Source: Pachyseris speciosa (taxonomy: Eukaryota > Cnidaria > Anthozoa > Scleractinia > Pachyseridae). From it: a stretch of DNA of 64,000 bases. The position numbers were made by a program, and so were the translations under genes. How positions within the stretch are numbered: the stretch's first letter is position 1; each line of letters starts with the position of its first letter. A model generated the notes under the pieces. That model did not search any database, was not told where the DNA came from, and saw only the letters and a list, made by a program, of their open reading frames with translations. Positions 47,294 to 60,271 of this stretch are shown one piece after another. The stretch spans positions 66,001 through 130,000 of the forward strand of contig JAEMWC010000048.1 of NCBI GenBank assembly GCA_016490735.1, given 5' to 3'.

Positions 47294-49346
47294 TGTATTG
47301 TGTTGATAGATTAAATCTTACATTTGGTGTTAGTTATCATACTTGATTATGTGGCCATTGAGACAAATGCTCAACACTTGTCATGGTTTGCATTTAAGCC
47401 CAGAATTGGCACACCATCAGCATGGAGACCAAAAACCTAACATGACTGTAGAATCGTTGCTATGATTTATTAGAATGCCAATCAATTTAAATTTATAAAA
47501 TAGCCTGCTCATCTTTTTGTTGAAATTGGGTGTGCCTTGTCAGAGTATAAAGCCAACAGAGGATGCCATTTTTCTGTGCATGCAGCTTCAAAATCATTAC
47601 AAATCTGGCATTTTACACAATCCAAAAAAATAAACTTCTCAATTAAAATGGTAGTCATACCATAGACCTGAAGTGATGAATACTAAGTGCTGCTTGTTTA
47701 ATTGAATGATTTTAGTTGTTGGTTAAAAAAGAATTAATTTTGTATAACAAGATACAGTGTTGATGTTACTAACAGTGTTGATGCAACATGTATGATCAGC
47801 AACACCATTCCTTGCATGCAAGCTGAGAGTAAGAGTTGCTTAGTTTTCTCAGAAATTGAAATGAATTGATCTAAAACTGTGGGAAAAAGCCTTCACGGTG
47901 CTTTGTTCTGTTATGATGCACTCAAGGAAGTGACTAGCTCAAAAGAAGCAGTCTGAAACACTCACCTGTTGCTAGTGTTTCTTCCTACTTCTTTCTCACT
48001 CTTGTCACTTCTTGCTCATGCACCTTAGAACAAACAAAGCACAGTTAAGGCTTTTTTATTTGTTAATTCAAAGTCAGTTTAGTCCTGATGAATTGAGGAA
48101 TTAAGATGAACAGACATGTCATGCTGAGCTTTTCCAGTGGTACATTCATGCAAATGACAAAAGCGATGAGATTTTTCATCATTCATGTACCATTTCAGTG
48201 CCATCTTAAATTATGTCATGGGTGGTTGCGCATCTCTTGCTTAGATATCATAGGTGCTCACTTGGATTCCGCAGCCCACTGAAACGCAGCTAGACTCTGT
48301 GACACCACCATGTGACAAGTAAAGATTATCAAAATATATCTCTTAAAATCAAGGACTATTTGTGTTGAAGAACACAGAAAAAGGTCCCTCAAATGTCGGC
48401 TTTGGCTCAACATAGTATTTTCCCAAGCTTTTGCAGGAAAAGAAAATAATATGCTCTAGTAACACATAAATGATTTTGTGACGTGAGATCCTGAACACAT
48501 TTTTTTATTTGCTTTGGTTTTGTTGATTGGGCCATGAATAATATTGCCCAGACTGTGCCTCAAACTTGTGTGTTTTTCACCGATCAAGCCAACAACTTTA
48601 CCAATCGAATCTGTGTTCACTTGTTGCGTTTTATGTATTCTGTATTTCCTTTGGTTGTCCTTTTGGTTGTGCGCTTTAAAATTAATTCACAAATCCGTAG
48701 CCTTTGATTGACAGCAAAAGCATTGCATTGCATATTGTTTGCCCTTGGTGCTTATAGTTACGTTACTCTTCTGTGAATTTTGTAATATTTTGAATGTTTT
48801 AAACACATTCTAACAAATGTCACATCGCATCCCATGTAAACATCTCCAAGAGTCTTGTTAATCAGTAGTTTTCAAACAAATAATACTTTGAACATCCTTT
48901 ACAGGGTTTTCCTTTTTGGCCAGCAACTGGCGATTTTTTGCCGCCTGTGAACAGCTCAGTCGCCAGCAATTGCGCAATAAAGAATCCTTGCTGTCAATAA
49001 TTTTCAGTCTTAAAACAAAATAGATGTCCTAGATGGTTGCACCTTTGGCACTCTGTTGCAAACTAAAGCACCCACTAATCTCCGCTTGCTTTACTCAAGT
49101 CATCTGCAACTTCATTTTGAAAGGAAAACCCTGCCTTTATTGCTGTCCACAGAGGGCAGCTTCCTAATCCGATTCCTGAATCTCAATCTTGAAGTTATCT
49201 GTTTCGCTGTTTCGTTGTTTGTAAGCAGTTCCCAGGCCCCTAATGTACAGAAAGTCTGAGCAGTCTGACCTCTCTCTATGTGCCGAGGCGAATGAATCCA
49301 TCAAAATTGCCCACCAAGACAAACAAACTAAATTGTTATTTGAATC

Positions 49347-49390
<44 letters not shown>

Positions 49391-49440
49391 GGAGTGAAAC
49401 ACGAAAATTTGGTTTATCAACGGAGTTGATAATGTAAATT

Positions 49441-50230
49441 GACCACTGTACAGGGATTCGATTAGCTGACGTTTCGAGCGTTAGCCCTTCGTCGGAGCGA
49501 ATCGAGGAATTGTGGGTTGTGTATGGTTTATATACAGAAAATGGAGCTACGCTATTGGTGGTAACATGGTAACGTGAAAAACAGGAATAAATTCATTGAA
49601 TGAAAAGCGCTCGTTGATACCGTGGGGATTAAGAGTGCCAATTTGAAAGATCAGTTTTTGCTCGAGATTTTTACGGCTTTCCGTGGTACCTTGATGTAGG
49701 GAAAGGCCGGAGATCGACATGTGTTGTTTACAATGGTTAGGGAGATTAAAATGCCGAGCGACAGGTTTGGATGCGTCTGTCATCTTTCTCAACATCACGA
49801 AGATGTTCTCGGAATCAGTCACCTAGTCGTCTTCCTGTTTCGCCGATGTATAACTTTTTGCATAATGTGCAGGTTATGCAATAGATAACATTTGCGGAGG
49901 TACACGTGAAACGATCAGTGATCTTAACAGATCGCTTAGGGCCCGATATTTTGTCAGTGTTTTGAATGAAAGGACAAGTTTTGCATCGCGAACGCGCGCA
50001 TTTAAAAGTGCCAGATTGTTCAGTTGTGTTGAATGCGCTTTTAACTAGAAAGTTACCTACATTTTTGTCGCGTTTGAATGAAATCAGCGGTGGTTCCGAA
50101 AAGATTCTAGCAGTTTCTGGATCATTTTGCAGTATCTTTAAGTTATTAAGAATGATGGCTTTAACTGGGTTATTGTGCGGGTGAAATGTGAGGGTGAATG
50201 GAATTCTGTCATTCTTTTCCTTTTGTGACG
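49441..50230 (-). pseudogene. Penelope-like retroelement 3' fragment (GIY-YIG part)
   Basis: On the minus strand the translation contains IPFTLTFHPHN, a Cys cluster RCKTCPFI, then YCITCTLCKKLYIGETGRRLGD-like residues, the GIY-YIG endonuclease signature of Penelope-like elements, followed by ARHFNLPNH. The frame is broken by a TGA directly after the GRRLGD segment and by a shift some 15 codons later. The reverse transcriptase core is missing, so this is a dead 5'-truncated copy. A hammerhead-like motif lies just past its 3' end region (49465-49500). Confidence 0.85.
49465..49500 (-). ncRNA. Degenerate hammerhead ribozyme-like motif
   Basis: The minus strand reads CCGACGA, then GGGC-TAAC-GCTC, then GAAAC. 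This matches the hammerhead core CUGANGA / stem II / GAAA except for C in place of the U. Hammerhead motifs are known in the pseudo-LTRs of Penelope-like elements, which fits its place beside the element. The changed core base predicts weak or no cleavage. Confidence 0.45.
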
Positions 50231-51505
50231 TCTGTAGTGCTGACTGTTGATCAATCTGCTGAGCGCAATGAGCCCAATGAGGCGAAGGGACCATGTGAGG
50301 TGCCCACCAAGGTGAATGAAGCAAATAAATTGTCAAGTGAGGCGACCAAACAGATTATTGCCCAGCTAGACAGCGAACAAACAAAAAGCAGACAACAACC
50401 AACTTTGGTTTATTAGTTATGAAAAAGAGTATCAAGGGTCAATCAAAAGCAAGCGTGTGATATTAGACACTCCATCCTTCACTTCTTCACGCTGATGAAA
50501 GTTTCAGGAATTCTGATCATGCTATTATGATATTGAATGGTTATACTATGGCCTTGTTTTAGCAAAGCAAACATGAAATGAATAACTGTAAACAAATGTC
50601 AAAATAAATTTGCATAAAGACTAAATTTTTAGTTTTAGTTTTATTCATACGTGAAGAGATGCCAGCCTGTCAACAACTTCTGTGTTACTGTTAAAACTGA
50701 ACCAGAAATAAACCATCAGAAGGAAAACTATTGGGATGCTTTGAGAAACGGAGCAGATTTGTTCAACTTGTAAAGCTTGTATCATGCAAGAGAAGATTGT
50801 GTTGCATGTTTTAAAATCATCTATCTACAACAAATTTTCCAAACAGCTATGAATGTCATTGAGTGTGCGATGTTTGTAGAACTTTTTTTTTTTCTACCAT
50901 GCTTCGCTAACACAATAAACCAACACCAGTAAGTTGAAAGAAATTTTGGCCTGTTTTATTGCACACTGGACTTCAAGCAATACTGCCTGGCAGGGCGACA
51001 GATAATTTTTCATAGTTGCCCGAAAACCAAACGTTAGTTGCCTCAGTGCACTGCTAGAGGACAGTCTTGACTGGCTTATTGCCAAAGGTGTCTGTATTGG
51101 GCAGTACTTCACTTCCAATGTGGAACCACTAGTTTTATAACAGAAATAGATTCCATGTTGCTGTGCGTCTGGACAGTGATATGTCACAGAAGACATAAAA
51201 ATGTGTTAACAACATTAGTAAATGCTTTTTTCCTTACCACATCTTGATATCATACACTGTAATGGAGAGATGCACAGCAACATGGTCTCGTATGGTACCT
51301 TGCACACACTGACGGAGTAACTAACTATGCACAAGGCATTTCAACTTCACTGCTCGCAAGCTAAAGTACGAAAGAGTACTTGTGAACAAACTTGGGAGAA
51401 AGTCTAAGAATTCGACATTAAGGACAACACGTGCGCCAGAACTGAAGGCTGAAATAACTTTTAGTGAGGGAAATATGTGCAAGTTATTTAAACATTTAAA
51501 AGAAA

Positions 51506-52541
51506 AAAAAGCGTAAGAACTAGTGACCCATATCACATATGTGAGGGGGAGTGAGTGCAGGTTTATTCTATAATGAACAGATTTTTTAAAGAACACTTTA
51601 CGAGCAAGGGACCACAGCTGTGGGTCTTGTGAAGAAAGAGGTCAAGAAAATGGGCAGAAGTTTTATGGCACTTGCAGTTGACCAGAATGAGAGAATCCTG
51701 TTGGCTGCTGACAATAATATTAGGTAATAAATCCATGAGGCCTGGATAAATGTTTAGTGAACAGCAACTGAAATTCTTTTCTTTGGAATTTAGTTTGATC
51801 AACAAAAGTATTAACACCCTGTATTTGCAGAGAAAGTGGAAGCTGATTTCACTAAAATGTGTTTCTTGTAGCTGCACAGATGATGCCAAAATATAGCAAA
51901 CCAATAACTTGCCCTGCAAGACACATTGTTGTGTGAAGTGATCATATTGGCCATGTTGTGAGGTCTCTTGATTATCATACTCCAAAAATGTGCAGAAGAG
52001 TTAATTTCTTTTTATTTAAACATAAAAAGCGTAAGCACTAGTGACCCATATCACATATGTGAGGGGGAGTGAGTGCAGGTTTATTCTATAATGAACAGAT
52101 TTTTTAAAGAACACTTTACGAGCAAGGGACCACAGCTGTGGGTCTTGTGAAGAAAGAGGTCAAGAAAATGGGCAGAAGTTTTATGGCACTTGCAGTTGAC
52201 CAGAATGAGAGAGTCCTGTTGGCTGCTGACAATAATATTAGGTAATAAATCCATGAGGCCTGGATAAATGTTTAGTGAACAGCAACTGAAATTCTTTTCT
52301 TTGGAATTTAGTTTGATCAACAAAAGTATTAGCACCCTGTATTTGCAGAGAAAATGGAAGCTGATTTCACTAAAATGTGTTTCTTGTAGCTGCACAGATG
52401 ATGCCAAAATATAGCAAACCAATAACTTGCCCTGCAAGACACATTGTTGTGTGAAGTGATCATATTGGCCATGTTGTGAGGGCTCTTGATTATCATACTC
52501 CAAAAATGTGCAGAAGAGTTAATTTCTTTTTATTTAAACAT
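51506..52541. repeat. Tandem duplication, 518 bp unit
   Basis: Two adjacent copies (about 51506-52023 and 52024-52541) differ at only a few bases. Both contain GACCCATATCACATATGTGA and end TTCTTTTTATTTAAACATA. Each also carries the same 140-codon minus-strand open frame, which has no recognisable domain. Confidence 0.9.
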
Positions 52542-52763
52542 ATTAACCATTGTTTGACCCAGAAGCACCTTGGCTTATCAAGGGGGCTCACAATAATACA
52601 AATTTAAATCGGCTCACACACGAAACAGAAAGACAAACAAAACACATAGTTACAATGAAATTTACATAACTAGAGATATTAATTTAACAAACAGACACTG
52701 GCCATCAAAAAGCGATTTGTACTAATTAGAAATTACATGACTAGAGATATATTAATCTAACAG

Positions 52764-53740
52764 TCAAACAGTGGCCATCGAAAAGTGATTAGTACTAATT
52801 ATAAAACTCTGGACTTCACGAAATAAAGCACAGTTAATATCATAATTTACAGATTTAACGCCATGCAATAAAAAATTAATTTTCCTAGCATCGCTGCTTG
52901 ATGACCATGTTTCACCAAGAATACTAGCAGCAGAGGTAAGGAGGGCATTACATTGAGCAGCATACCTGGGGCAAAACAAAAAGAAGTGTTTCACCGATTC
53001 AGAGTCAAGACTGCACTTGCAAATAAGTGATGCACAGCAGTTAATTTTAAACAAATATTCTCTTAGACAAGAAAATCCAAGTCTAAGGCAGGTGAGATCA
53101 ATAGATGCATGCCTTGAAAAAGAGGAATCAAATAACTTATTATAACTATGGGGAAAGAAAGTTGACCTTAATTTAGCTTTAAACGTGGGAAGAGAAACGG
53201 AGTTTTGAACATCTAAGTCCAGAGAATTCCAGCCAGTGATAGTGGATGGAAAAAAAGACTTTTGAAAGTGAGAAGTTTTCCCTTGACCTAAGACGATAAT
53301 GTGTATGTTCACTAGATAGTTTTGGAAGAAGCTCACTTAAATAATGAGGTGCAAGATTATTGACAATTTTGTAAAATTGACTTAGAAGGTGTAGTTTCCT
53401 TCTGCTACTAAGTCGCTCCCAAGCAAGTTCCTTGTATAGCCATGCAGAACTGGTTCCTTTAATGGCACCTGTTGCCAATCTTGCAGCTTCATATTGAACG
53501 CTATCAAGTAGAGCTGAGTCGCAGTGGTAACAGTTGTTCCAAATGACATCCCCTTATTCCATGATTTGTCTGATTAGACTCTTATACAAGGATGTTAAGG
53601 TGGAACGATCAAGGCGTTCAGGCGTGATACCATTAGTTAAAAGTTTAACTTCTCATTCATTCTCTATGTTACAAATATTAAGACTAGCAATAAGCAGGCA
53701 AAACATCAAGATCCTGCATCATCAGTGACCACATCAAGAG
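52764..53740 (-). pseudogene. Non-LTR retrotransposon (LINE) 3' remnant
   Basis: The minus-strand translation shows the C-terminal tail typical of LINE reverse transcriptases: IWNNC, QYEAARLATGAI, then LAWERLSSRRKLHLLSQFYK, FFPSTITGWNSL, LRLGFSCLREYLF and a CxCx..HFFLFCP zinc-knuckle-like end. There is at least one in-frame stop near 53560 and a shift near 53200-53330, so it is not functional. The catalytic RT motifs and the endonuclease are absent. Clade not determined. Confidence 0.85.
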
Positions 53741-54339
53741 ACAAACGATAACACAGAACTATTTAAATTGTTGCAGTCAGGCGATGACATAATGAATAGT
53801 TTTTTGTGTTTGACTTTGACTCCACTTTCAAGCTACAATACTTTTCACCTTGTATGTGATATTAAAGAAATAACACAATCTGAAATTTACGTGTGTGCCA
53901 GGGTTGGATTACAATGTGTTTAATGTGATGGAGAACCAGGCTTCCAAGAAAAAACACTTCTGAGAATCTGCTTCGTGTCCAACTAACATCGCATTCTCAA
54001 GATCCACATGAGGGATGTTTTGAGGAACATGGCCGGCAACCTAAGGATTTTCATCAAAAGGTTTTATAGCCTTTTTTAATATTGTTACTTTTTCTTCTGA
54101 AACGGGAAACATCCTTGTTCATTTCATTGGCTCAGAAAAAGTTTTCAGAGTATACTGGAAATCTGTCATTACAATTGGTTTCTTTTTTTTTTTCTTTTTT
54201 CTGCAAACTGGTCAGTGAAGAGTAGGTTTTGTTAGCTTTCACAACAGATGTAGACACACTGAATAGATTTCAGTTTGTCTTATGCCAAAAACAAAATAGT
54301 GTTTTAATATTTTGTTATGAAGCAGTTACAAGCTCTTTG

Positions 54340-54492
54340 CAAAAGTGTTTGAAAAACATACACGTTTTCACCAAAAGTCCAAACAAATCCAGAAAAAGAA
54401 AAAGGGAAAACAGAAACGTAAAAGCAGAAACTTGGCAATTTGATGCCAGTAAGGAAAGAAACTGTGGTGCCAAGGAAATTACCACATGGATG
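54340..54492 (+). other. Exon-like segment with basic residues
   Basis: The frame encodes KSPNKSRKRKRENRN (NLS-like) and continues to a strong donor (AAAGAAG|GTATGTTG). No convincing acceptor or partner exon was found. Possibly part of an unassembled transcript or chance. Confidence 0.2.
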
Positions 54493-56485
54493 AAAGAAGG
54501 TATGTTGTTAAATTGTGTGTTTAACATGACATAGATGTAAATCTTCTAGATATTGGAAATCTTTTAAAACTTGTGTGCAAACTGTATTTGTGTTTTTGAT
54601 TCACTTTCACTAAGCTTGAGTTATGTTCAAAACCATTCATTTGGAGAAATCTTTGGAAGTTTGGGCCTACTTACTGCGCAATAATTGGCAGTTGTAACCA
54701 AATAGTTTCCTTTGAATATGAAATGTGGCAAATTCTGTATTAACCACAGGTAGTCGTCTGTCAAGTATGTTAAAGGAATTTGCAGAAGGGTTGGTCTACA
54801 TCAAATGTGTAGTATTAAACTTGGGAGTTAAGCCTGAAGATCATTGCTTATTATTTTTGTCTCAACTGACACTTGGCCAGTACACAAATTTAATCAAGGC
54901 AAAAATGTTTTTATAGGCCTGTTGGTCTAGATTTGAAAGGAGGATGAGTGGGACATACAGCATTGTGGACTACTTTGCTGTTTATGGCTAGAGGGGAAGG
55001 GAACCTTGCTTGTTAGAAAACAGAAATAGACTTACACTTCTGCCCAACATTTGAAGTCCCAAGGTGATATGTATTGCATCCACAAATCACAGGTGGTGGG
55101 ATCCTTTTGTGGAAAATTCTAGTGTATTTTTATTGTTTCATTTATAAAGCTGCCTGAATTCTCTGAATTCTGAAGTCTTAAACTGCAAAGGAAAACAAAC
55201 AGCTTTGTCCATGCTGTAAATACATATGTTGCCGTAGATATGTTTTGACCAGAAGAGAAAACTAAATTGCCTCCGTTTAGTTGAGAGGCTTATTACAAGT
55301 GTAGAAGGTTGCTGTTCATATTTAGTGACTAATTCTTGAATGGGCTAATTTAATGCTGAAGATGCAGGTAGATTTTTAGTAGAAATATTCTCACCATGTT
55401 TTACAAGAAGAAGGCAGAGCACATGTCTGAATTAGCATGTGTTGCAAAGTAGTCTTCACTATGATTACTATAAAAATAAGCAGCGATCTACTTAGTGTAA
55501 GCATATCTTAGCAGAGGTCATTTAACTAGTGCCTTAGTGGGGCGGCTGTCAAAAGAATTTTCAGATTTCCAGGTCAACTTTTCAGTATCCATTCCCTTGT
55601 TGAAGGCATTGATGCAATGATGTGCAATTCAGTGGAAGGTAAAGTATTTTTCAGTTTAAGATGTATATATTCTTTACTTGATACACAACAACTCCACAGC
55701 AAATAATATTCTTTGTGTATAAATAGTTTTGCAGAACAACATGGCAGTAAAAAATTTTTTAAAAAGGAAGTGTTCTGAGATATAGTTGTGAGGCAAGCTT
55801 AATTAAAGAGTGGTGCTTTTGACTTTTTATCTGTAGGATCTATCATTATGGTATGATTATTGGCAGTTAGAATGCATCTATGTTTAAGTCACCTAAGAAA
55901 TCTTTTTCCAAAGCTGTTGTATTTTTATTTGTTTGCATTTGTGAGTGTTTATTGAATTCAGATTCACCCGTACATAGACAGACTTTCTCATAACATAGTA
56001 ACAGCACAGATTCCTGATTTGTGATCAGATATTTTGTAAGCCAAATTTGTTCCGGTTATGTTTGCCTTTTAAGTTCTCTATTCCGAGCATTGAATGTATT
56101 ATTGCGACATTGGTTTATGCACGTAATGTGGTTTATATAATATGTACATCTTAGATAAGGTCATGTGACAGAAATGAATTAACAAACATAGCTTGGTTAA
56201 AAACATGTGTACCTATGCCCCGTGGCATTCTTACAATGACAATAGATTGTCGTCAAGCTGATCAGTGCTTAGGGGGCGGGGGGGGGAGTGCTTAGTCCAA
56301 TTCAGTGCTGAAGTTGTCTTTGTTAGTTTTCATAAACTAGTCAAGGAATGGGTTTCATGATTTTGGAATTGTTACTGAGCAATTAAGAAGTTCCCAGCCA
56401 AAGCTGGACTTATTTTTCTCTCGACAATCTGTGACAGAAGGGTGCCTGAAGGTGCCATTGTAGTTGTTTGAAAACATGATGTATA

Positions 56486-56872
56486 CTACAGTAAAAGCCT
56501 GCATATAAGAACCTGGATTTTCCCAAGTTAGCTTAAATAGGTTTTTATATAAACGGTGCTTATCGGGAAATTAGGCTAAACAGATTCTAAAATAGGTTCT
56601 TATTTATTAACTAAGAAAATAGCGACTCATTTGCAGCAGGTGTGGTATATCATTTATATAAATGATGCACAAATTTTCTCCAAAACGACAGTATATGCAC
56701 TTATACAAACCCTATATGCATTTTAATGCTACACTGAATGTATTTGATAAAATAAGAACCTGCTTTGAAATTCTAGCCTAAACAGGCTCTTATGTAAATG
56801 GCGTCTAAATCGAAAATTTTAGCCTGACAGGTTCTTAAATTCTAAGTTCTTATATGCGGGTTTCTACTGTAG
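56486..56872. mobile_element. MITE with CTACAGTAAAAGCC termini
   Basis: The left end CTACAGTAAAAGCCTGCATA is inverted at the right end (TATGCGGGTTTCTACTGTAG), about 28 bp with few mismatches. AAGAACCT/AGGTTCTT words repeat internally. Confidence 0.85.
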
Positions 56873-57379
56873 TGAAAAGTTGTTTTTAGGTACCCTGTGT
56901 TTCACATGATTGCTGCTATCGCTATGATAATTTTTCAGCGCCTTTTTAGTGCTCTCAGCAATCAAACTGATAACAGGATTTAGTTGTAACCTGGAACATT
57001 TCAAGATTTGTGTGACTGTTACCCACTCTATATTCTTTTACAGGAGTGAATTCTCGGTCAAAAACAATTCTTTCACACTCTAAACAAAACTTTTGGTTCT
57101 TCTTTTCTTCCTTGTCAATAGCTGTGGTGAACTATGGATTACTGTATGGCCATTTAAGGTAAGAGCTTTATTTACTGTTGATATACTGTTGTACCTTTCC
57201 CCATTGACCTTGAATCATGTAGTATGCTCCTAACGTAAGTGTATGTAATGACATCCTGACGTGAGAATCGTTCATATCATAAATGTTTATAACCTACTGA
57301 GTGGCATGTTTCCATGGTTCTACTTGCTTGTCGTTTTTCCCAAATGGAAATTTTTAACAACTGTTCAATGATTCTTCAG

Positions 57380-57640
57380 GGCAGTTTTCAATTTTGAGCA
57401 TCAAAACTAAGTTGCTTTTGCTTTGGTTTTGCATTGCTTCGCTCTGTGATTGGCCAGCAAAACTCGCGCCACTTTCTCAACCGATGAGAAGCAAAACCCA
57501 GAACCAATCACGACTAGCACGTGCGCATTTTCCCGTGCTTTGCACCGGTTACATGAAATTGCTTTGGATTCTGATTGGCTTATTTGACTGTTTCGGTCTG
57601 ATGCGATTGGCTGGAGTAATTGCTTTGGTTTCAGTTGTAC
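57380..57640. mobile_element. MITE, family A copy 4 (diverged ends)
   Basis: The interior (TGCTTCGCTCTGTGATTGG, CGCGCCACTTTCTCAACC, GAGAAGCAAAACC) matches family A at 1954. The termini are degraded (GGGCAGTTTTCAATTTTGAG at the left). Confidence 0.75.
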
Positions 57641-57769
57641 AAAGGTCATTTGGAAACCACACTATACTGTAGCATTACCTTGCGAACAGAGTTCCTTTGA
57701 TCTTCCCTTTTTGTTTTGTTTTGTTTGTTTTTAAGATCTAAGAGAACTCGGCTGATTTAGTTCTAGTAT

Positions 57770-58150
57770 ATTTGAGGGGTAATGCTCGCTACCACGTGGC
57801 CTTAGTGCCCAATGAGTGGCTTTCAGTTTACCCATACACGTTAATTTGTGAGGTATTCTTGTTACTCCAAGCCGCATCCCACAAGCTTCACATTTTCATT
57901 GCTTGTTTTATTTATGTGGGTACTTGAGCCTGGGTATTAGCTATGCCATGCTGATGATGCCAGACAAGGCCGAAACAGCTGTCCATGGCTGCTAATGCTC
58001 ATACTCAAACTTTGCTTTGGTAGATTTAAGGGGTAATGCCCGCTACCACATGTCCTTAGTGCCCAATGAGTGGCTTTCAGCTAACCTAGACACATTAATT
58101 TGTGAGGAATTCTTTTTATGCCTTGCCACATCCTATAAGCTTCACATTTT
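57770..58150. repeat. Tandem repeat, about 256 bp unit, locus 2
   Basis: GGGGTAATGCTCGCTACCAC recurs as GGGGTAATGCCCGCTACCAC about 250 bp later, with CAGCTGTCCATGGCTGCTAA between. Same unit as at 16014-16440. Confidence 0.75.
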
Positions 58151-58833
58151 CACAGCTTGATTTTGCTTGCAGAGGGGTAGTGTATCTGTGACTAAACCAT
58201 ATTTCCGCTAATAGGTGCCATCTCCCAAATAAGCACCCATCCCCTCGGCCAAATAGTAAATCAGCATTCCACTGAAACAAGCGCTCCCCCCCACCCACCT
58301 CGCTTTTTCTCATGGTAAGCAAATCACAAGGAAAGCCTGTTTCTCTGGTCCTTTTTATAGTCTTTTGAACTATACTTACATCGGTACTACGGTATGATCA
58401 AATGATATCATTAATGTTTATCGCGTTAGTGGATGACATTGTAGGTTTTTCAAGCAAAATAAGGTCAGCTCGTCGAAAGAAAAGCGTAAAAAGTGCTCAC
58501 CTCGATTAAGCGCCCTCCTTTTTGGCCGAAATTTTGAATAAGTGCCAGTGCGCGTATTAGAAAAATACGGTAATTACCGCATGTACCCTTCCTAGGGCAT
58601 GGGATCTTTAAGTGCTCCCAGCGCATAAGTCATCACACACGACAAGAGCGATACAGGACCGTTTCTCCCCTTCAAAAAAGCAGTGCTGCATTCGTAAACA
58701 GCAAGATGGTTGGAAGGACCATTGTACCTTCTCCTCTTAGAGTTTATGATGAAAACGAAAAGTGATATATTTTATTTTAAGCACATCATTTTCAAAACAA
58801 TGCAATCTAATGTGTTCCTTTCTCATGCCTTAG

Positions 58834-58924
58834 ATGCCATTGGGGACTGTCTGGAAGTCCTGACTTTTATTTGTCTTAAAACCGACTTAAACGTTCTCCA
58901 TCTGGAGAAATCGCTAGCACCAAG
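58834..58924 (+). other. Candidate internal exon of an unknown gene
   Basis: A 91 bp open segment lies between an acceptor (CTTTCTCATGCCTTAG) and a donor (CAAG|GTGAGC). It encodes IGDCLEVLTFICLKTD and LNVLHLEKSLAP. I do not recognise the protein and could not find a partner exon in phase. Confidence 0.3.
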
Positions 58925-59021
58925 GTGAGCCACTTCTAGAAAACAAAGTGTCAAACTTTTCAATCAATTTAAAGGAATCGCTATTGTGTGATGATGAAAG
59001 ATTGTGTTAATGACAGTGTTG

Positions 59022-59508
59022 TTTGTGGCAGAGCCAGAAATGGTTGAACCCACTGTCACAGCTTCACTTGGTTGAACACAAACTCGGCGCAGCTGATGTC
59101 TGATGCACAATAATTGGCAAAAAAATATATAAAAAACTACCTGGGACAGTGCAGTGCTGTAACAGTTACGAAAACTTTCATCTTGCGATCCTTCTTTTCT
59201 TTACTTTTGTTTTTGGGTTTTATTTACCAGGTGATATATATCGTTTTTTGATACAAGACCTCGAAACTGAAATGTGACAGGCTAGGATAACTGCCTCAGA
59301 GGAACCCGCAGAGATGTGCAGACTTGTTTCTCTCAGTCTTGTAAGGTATGTGGAGGATGGAACCCTTTCATGTTCTGTCTGTTCAGTGTGCAGTGATGAC
59401 AACTCGGTTGTGAGAGTGTTGTTTGTAGCGGAGCCAGAAATGGTTGAACCCACTGTTACAGCTTCACTTGGTTGAACACAAACTCAGCGCAGCTGATGTC
59501 TGATGCAT
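59022..59508. repeat. Direct repeat pair, about 90 bp each
   Basis: The segment containing GCCAGAAATGGTTGAACCCA occurs at about 59022-59110 and again at about 59418-59508 in the same orientation with few differences. Confidence 0.8.
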
Positions 59509-60271
59509 ATGTCGGAAAAAGTATAGCTGGATTTTGTCTCATTCTAAGGAGAGTTGTCGTGGAAGGGTTCGATTTGCAATGAAAATTTTCAAGAGTGAAA
59601 AGAAACAAGCTTCTTATACACCCATTGTGTTTAAATGTCACTGACAATGGAAGTGTCAATTGTTTAAGAACGATCCCAGTCTTGGCGATGAAATGGAGCA
59701 GGCAAAACATAATCAAATTCTACCAAAAAGCTGGCTTTTTACAAAGGAGGCCACTTGGAGCGACCTCCTGGAAATAAGCATTGGTTTTGCCAAGAACGAA
59801 TTTTTTCCTCTGTTGTGCTGGGTTGGTAGGAACAATTTTTTTATTCAAGTATAGGAGCAAAATTTACTTTCCGCTTTTACTTTCCTAATGTACAAAACTA
59901 GCGGAAACTTTTAAATTCGTATACCATCTTCTGTTTTTGAGTGATCTCCAGAAATTTAGATTCCACCTTGAGATGCGAACATGTGCCACTTTGCCTTGTT
60001 TCTGCAGATTTTGACGGAGCTTGTACTACTGGATGTAGATTCATTCAAGCGGGATCTGCTGAGAGTTTAGTCCCCTTTCCGAAATCTATTTCCCTTCTTT
60101 CCGCCATGATGATGAAGGAGCATTCGACAGCCTTGGGGATAAATGGTCGTGATTAGAATGGATACTCCAAAGTCAGGTCACCACACACTTAGTTTTGTGT
60201 GTATAAAGTGCTAAACGATGTTACTTAAGTTTTAATAAGTTTTAAAACATCTTTAAAAAGAGTATACAAAG

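Noticed and set aside
50198..50416. 72-codon plus frame with polar composition
   Set aside because: Overlaps the edge of the Penelope remnant; no acceptor or family resemblance, so not called.
51563..52503. Two identical-length 140-codon minus frames
   Set aside because: Their similarity follows from the tandem duplication; no domain, splice context or start evidence.
57135..57161. Small exon-like piece before TTTAAG|GTAAGAGC
   Set aside because: Too short and without a partner exon; probably chance splice-like sites.
60008..60156. Terminal-exon-like frame after TTTCTGCAG
   Set aside because: Phase does not fit the candidate exon at 58834-58924, and two frames are equally open; insufficient support.
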